From contig NC_057009.1 in the NCBI RefSeq assembly GCF_000002595.2, forward strand, positions 4,853,283-4,917,282: DNA of 64,000 bases, in the 5' to 3' direction. The notes below the pieces were generated by a model. It was not told where the DNA came from. It did no database searches and worked only from the letters and a program-made list of their open reading frames with translations. Positions within the stretch are counted from its first letter, which is position 1. The number at the start of each line of letters is the position of its first letter. Positions 59,701 to 64,000 of this stretch are shown here, one piece after another. The stretch is from Chlamydomonas reinhardtii. Taxonomy: Eukaryota > Chlorophyta > Chlorophyceae > Chlamydomonadales > Chlamydomonadaceae. The position numbers were made by a program, and so were the translations under genes.

Positions 59701-60822
59701 ACACGACCGCCGCCCTCGCTCGGGTAGCCCGCAGCGTTGGCAGGGCCCACCACCAACACACTCAGCAGCCCGGCGGCGGCCACCTGCTACAGCCGGTCCT
59801 CAACCCGCTGCACCTGCTCACGGACCGTGACATGCTACTGCCACGCCTGGGCCCGGAGCGGGCGGCGCCGGGCCGCTCCTTCCCCTTCGGCGCGCTGCTG
59901 GCGGCGGGGTTGCGGCCAGCCATGGCGTCCGACTGGCCAGTAAGTCAGCAAGGCTTATGGGGCCTTAAGAGGGACGCATGCAGGGCGTTGCCCATACTTG
60001 TGGTAGCTCTGTCTGGAGGCCTCTCGGCCCCCGGTGCAACATTGTGCCTTGACCTTCAACATGCCGACGACACTCCGGCGCGTGTCCACACAGGTGGTGG
60101 ACCTGCAGCCGCTGACGTCCCTGTACGCGGCGCTCCACCGCGAGGCGCCTCCGCCCACGGCCGCCGCCGACCTGAACGACCGCCTGCCACCCGCCCAGCG
60201 CATGGAGGTGGTGGGCGTGGAGGATGGTGCCCCCGACCTCGATGACCATCACACCCGCCATCACCAGCAGCAGCCGCAGCAGCAGACAAGTAATGACAGT
60301 GCCACCACGCCCCGCATCAGCGGCGGAGGTGCTGACGTGGCGTCATCTGTGGACGACTCTACTACCGCCGGCATCGTGCATGCCCAGGATCAGGAGCGGC
60401 ACGTGAGCCTGGACGAGGCGCTGCGGGGCCACACCAGCTGGGCGGCGGAGGCGGCGGGGCTGCAGGGCCTGGTGGGGCGCCTGGCCGTGGGCCTGAGGGC
60501 TGACTTCATAGAGCTGGACCTGAGCCCTGCAGCCATGATACCTGTGGGCGGAGGCGCACAGCTGGAGGGAGCATGGGAGGTTCCGGCGGCCTTCATGGCT
60601 GCCCGGGGCACCAAGCACCATGTTGGTGGGGACAGCGGCGGCAATGCCGGCACGTGGCAGGGCGGCAGGCTGCCGGCGGTGCTGCGCACGTGGCTGGATG
60701 GGAAGCTGGTGTACGACCAGCAGCAGCAAGAGCATCGGCCTGCGTCACGTGGGGCAGGGAGAGTCCTGCAGCAGGAGGAGCATGGTGATGGTGCAGCTGC
60801 TGGCGTGTGGCAGGTTGTGTAA
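56783..60822 (+). CDS. Amidohydrolase 3 family enzyme (YtcJ/LAF3-like)
   Basis: Exons 57063-57134, 57266-57472, 57714-57920, 58158-58321, 58494-58665, 58810-58883, 59031-59277, 59405-59557, 59685-59939 and 60094-60822 keep phase. A first exon from ATG 56783 to about 56851 encodes a signal peptide ([20 protein letters not shown]). A later donor, after codon AAA near 56911, also keeps phase, so its end is open. With the short form the product has 782 residues. Metal and catalytic motifs are intact: [64 protein letters not shown] and MASDWPV. The last exon carries a His/Gln-rich insert ([13 protein letters not shown]) of about 100 residues before the final barrel segment ([21 protein letters not shown]). 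It should be a metal-dependent hydrolase in the secretory path or outside the cell. The substrate is unknown; plant LAF3 acts in phytochrome A signalling. Confidence 0.9.
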
Positions 60823-61546
60823 GCGGGCACGAGTTTGAGCGGTGTGACAATGTGTTGGCTTCATCCTTATTATGTGGCGCCCTGTTCACGCACGGAAATA
60901 GAGGTAGCGGCGTGTGTGGCTAGCCAGCTAAGTGGTCGGAGACCAAGTGATAACCTTTGCATATTTTGCAATAGCGCAACCCACTGTCACGCTGTTCCTC
61001 TTGTCCATGATTGCGTGCTTCAGATGCAGTAGATGCTGGCATGCCGTTAGCTGTACGATTGGGGCATCCGCATGTCCACGTGTGACATTTTGAAGTGAGT
61101 TCGTGAGTGGCACATAGATTGCCTTGAGAGATATGGTAGGTATGAGTTGTGCGAGGGCGTGTGCCAGACTGCCAGGGGTGTGTCACGGTGCCGGCCCTAC
61201 GGCGTGGCATGGAAGGTTTGCTCCCCGCTGCCGTACAACACGCTGGTGCGTGGCTTGAAACTGGTGCTCGGGGGCGTCTCCCCCGCTGCCCACCTCTGCC
61301 TGCGCGACTAAGTGCTAGAGCATACACCGAGTAGCCCTTGCGGGGCGGGATATTGTAGTCGCCGTCTAGTCTAGGTCGTGAGGCGCGTGGCGGTGAGGGG
61401 TCGAGGGGAGAGTGGATGAGTGCCAAATGGGCTCAGTCGAGTCCGTGCCGGTCACTAGCGGCCAGGCCCTGTTTGTAATCATATCTTCCTTCACTGCACA
61501 TCACCAGGCACTGCTGGCTATTGGAAGTAGAAAAGCCCAACGGAAA
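60823..61546. other. Spacer between amidohydrolase and carboxypeptidase genes
   Basis: About 720 bases hold a 3' untranslated region and a promoter. I saw no TGTAA and no exon with homology. Confidence 0.5.
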
Positions 61547-64000
61547 ATGCGGACTCGGGGAGTCGCCGCGCTGGTTGCAGCGGCACTTTGCTGCTTGGTT
61601 AGTGTGCATGCCCAAAGCAGCCGTCTCGTGGAGAAGGAGCTAAACTTTGCTGTTCACCGCGAGCATTTGGAGGGCGATGTTCCACTCATCGACCCGCCCA
61701 AGCGGATTGCGGGCTACTTCAAGCTCAACAGGTGAGAGGCCAGCAAATGATGCTGGACGCGCGGCTTGGGCTCACCCTTTCCGAGCATAACGGTGGATGT
61801 CGCCGGGACCTGCAAACTTGTCCACGTCGACCACTGCTTGTGGCCCCAACACCTGGCACATGCAAGGTTCCGGAAAATGATTTTCCGTGCATGCGCGGGG
61901 CGCCTTTCGGCGTCTCGGCTTGGACGTGGGTAGGGTTGTGGTGCGCCACGTCGGGCGCAAGGCCTCGTCCGCTCCACCTCGAGCTCCGTACCCCTGGCTG
62001 CAGGACGCACGATGCCCGCATGTTCTACTTCTACTTCCAGTCGCGTCACAATCCCGCCACTGACCCCGTGGTGCTGTGGATGACGGGTGGGTCAGGACTG
62101 GGCTGGAGTCGGGCACAGGCCAGCCATGTCCGATGCCCGATGCGGTGGCACGCCGAGCTCCAGGTCACGTGCTTCTCAAATGTATCCTCGCTGACAGGTG
62201 GACCGGGCTGCAGCAGCGAGATTGCTATCTTCTTCGAGAATGGTGGGTGGCACACTGGCACCACACTTAGTGGACCATCCGTCACGAGCCTCCACCCCAG
62301 CGAAGCGAGCCCTTCAAGCGCCTTAACCCAGCCCCAAGCCGCGCCCTCACGCCGCCACCCACCTCACGCATTCCCACAGGCCCCTACTCCATCAATGAGG
62401 ACAGGCGCACGCTGAACGAGACCACCTACGGCTGGGACACCTGTGAGCCCAAGTGTCGGGTGTCGGGTACCAGCGCTTGGGGCCCTGTCTGTGTTGCTCG
62501 ACTCGTCGGCAGCACTTGTATTACTGCTCACCTGCCGACCTCTCTTTCCGCATGCAGTCCACAACATGATCTTTGTGGACCAGCCCATCGGCACGGGCTT
62601 CTCTTACAGCAACGTGAGTACCGTATCTATGTTCCACGATCCTGCGAATTCGGCAGGGTTTACATGGCCACATTAACTTGACCCCAAGGCATGCAGCAAC
62701 AAACCACACGCGGCTGGTTTCGCCCCCAGTTCCCACACATGCATTTTCCTAACACATATCAACACGCACAAATGTATAAACAGGACGGCCGCGACCGTGT
62801 GTTTGATGAGGGGCGGGTGGGTCGGGACATGCTGGACTTCCTGTACGAGTTCTACCGGGCTCACCCCGAGGTGGCGGAGAACCCCTTCTACGTCACCGGC
62901 GAGTCGTACGCGGTGAGGCCTGGTGCGCACGTGGACCCTGGTGGTGGTGGCCCCGGCTGGCGCGTGCCTCTCCGTCCGTGTGCTACTCTGGAGCCTGAAG
63001 CCTGAACCGCTGCTGACAACGCCGCACCACCGCTTCGATGTTGTATGTGCCTGCACCCACAGGGCCACTACGTGCCCGCCGTGTCCTCCGCCATTTACCG
63101 CGCCAACGAGCTGGGCACCGGCCCCATGACCATCCCCCTGGCGGGCCTGGCCATCGGCAACGGCATGACCAACCCCACGCTGCAGTTTCCCGCCTACGCT
63201 GACTTTGCTCTGGAGAACAAGCTCATCAGCCAGGGGGTGAGCCGGAGCGGCGGCTGGCGTGTGTGCACGTGTATGCGTGTATTTGTGTGTATATGCATGT
63301 GTGTGTTTGGCTGCGACGACGGCGCGGGACACTGCGACTGGGCGGGAGTGTACTACGCGTGCGTGCGTGCTCTGTGGCTGGGGAACGGCGCATTTGGAGC
63401 TCTCTGCTGTAGCAGATTGACTTCTGTGGCTTGTGGCCCTGCTGCTGCGCAGCTGCACGACAGCATCCAGTGGTGGATGCCGCTGTGCCAGTGGGGCGCT
63501 GAGTTCTGTGACACGCACCAGTGGCGCTTCGCGTGCATCATTGCCCTGGAGGTGAGCAACGTACCGGGCCGGGCCTCCCAACCCCCGTGCCCCTCGCAGT
63601 TGTTACACTTCGGATCCCAGTGCCGAGCCAACGGCCAACTGCACCATATTTATGTCCGCGGTATGCCGTCCACCTGCACTGTACTCTGCACCACCCCCAT
63701 CCCCGCGTCACCTGCCCAATCACAGGTCTGCCAGATGACCAGCTTCGAGCGCATCCTGGGCGCCAATCCCGACATCAATGTGTACGATATCACCAAGAAG
63801 TGCGACGGTGAGGCCGCCTTGCCGAGCTATACTTCAGTAAACTGCCATACGCTCTACAGGTTGCATGCGTCGCACGCATAAGGGTTGTTGCACGGCCCTC
63901 TGCAGAGCACCCTGACAGCCTTGTGGCAACCCCGAAAACCATGCACGCTCTGTCCCGCATGCATCTCAGGCCCGCTGTGCTACGACATGAGCGCCGCTGA
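61547..64000 (+). CDS. Serine carboxypeptidase (S10), cut by the window end
   Basis: Ten exons (61547-61731, 62004-62086, 62198-62242, 62380-62442, 62558-62613, 62784-62912, 63063-63236, 63453-63551, 63726-63807, 63970 onward) keep phase. A signal peptide opens it (MRTRGVAALVAAALCCLVSV, cut near VHAQSS). Family marks follow in order: IAGYFKL, MFYFYFQSRHNP, VVLWMTGGPGCSSE, FFENGPYSI, NMIFVDQPIGTGFSYS, and GESYAGHYVPAVSSAI with the catalytic Ser. Then come LAGLAIGNGMTNP and PLCYDMSA. The intron at 62913-63062 splits the nucleophile motif between GESYA and G. The catalytic Asp and His lie beyond the window. S10 enzymes remove C-terminal residues from peptides in the vacuole or outside the cell; some act as acyltransferases. 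Only about 315 residues are visible. Confidence 0.93.

Overview
The window looks like nuclear DNA of a volvocine-type green alga (Chlorophyceae, Chlamydomonadales). The reasons are GC-rich coding DNA, protein genes cut into many short exons by introns mostly of 80-400 bases, TGTAA motifs downstream of several stop codons, Ala/Gly/Pro/Gln-rich spacers inside otherwise conserved proteins, and homologues of cilium- and meiosis-linked genes. I rebuilt each gene by hand from splice sites, and nearly every exon chain keeps its reading phase to the stop. No tRNA, rRNA, CRISPR array or intact transposon was recognised. The species is not fixed.

Layout, left to right. 316-4489 (-): protein with two interrupted cyclic-nucleotide-binding domains. 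4819-9004 (+): IQANK1-like ankyrin protein ending in a dynein AAA5-like region. 9802-12984 (-): mitochondrial uncoupling-type carrier. 13234-15123 (+): Mpv17/PMP22 membrane protein. 15358-17201 (-): MND1, a meiotic recombination factor. 17958-22352 (+): NUP88 nucleoporin, with a fold-back repeat in one intron. 22740-26469 (-): unrecognised 1002-residue disordered/coiled protein. 26618-28123 (+): proteasome subunit beta-1. 28124-31032: poorly understood repeat-bearing stretch. 31033-33139 (+): kinase-like protein with a C-lobe only. 34298-35005 (-): DPY30-motif protein. 35472-40923 (+): cytosolic aspartyl-tRNA synthetase. 41784-49081 (-): a 2291-residue SNAPC1-like protein with a very long spacer inside its conserved domain and a SAND-like module near its end. 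49474-50766 (-): unrecognised disordered protein. 51090-52736 (+): PYM1. 53230-56130 (+): F-box/LRR protein. 56783-60822 (+): secreted-type amidohydrolase 3. 61547-64000 (+): serine carboxypeptidase, cut by the window end.

The genes are mainly housekeeping and do not form an operon or a single pathway. Neighbours often lie head to head (CNB/IQANK1-like, carrier/Mpv17, MND1/NUP88, unknown/beta-1, DPY30/DARS, 430-residue unknown/PYM1), so short shared promoters are likely. Tail-to-tail pairs lie 235-1160 bases apart. The features most worth a second look are the rebuilt SNAPC1 protein, the dynein-like tail on the ankyrin protein, the fold-back element in NUP88, a 48-base repeat seen twice, two probable GC-AG introns, and the kinase-like gene with its unresolved 5' side.
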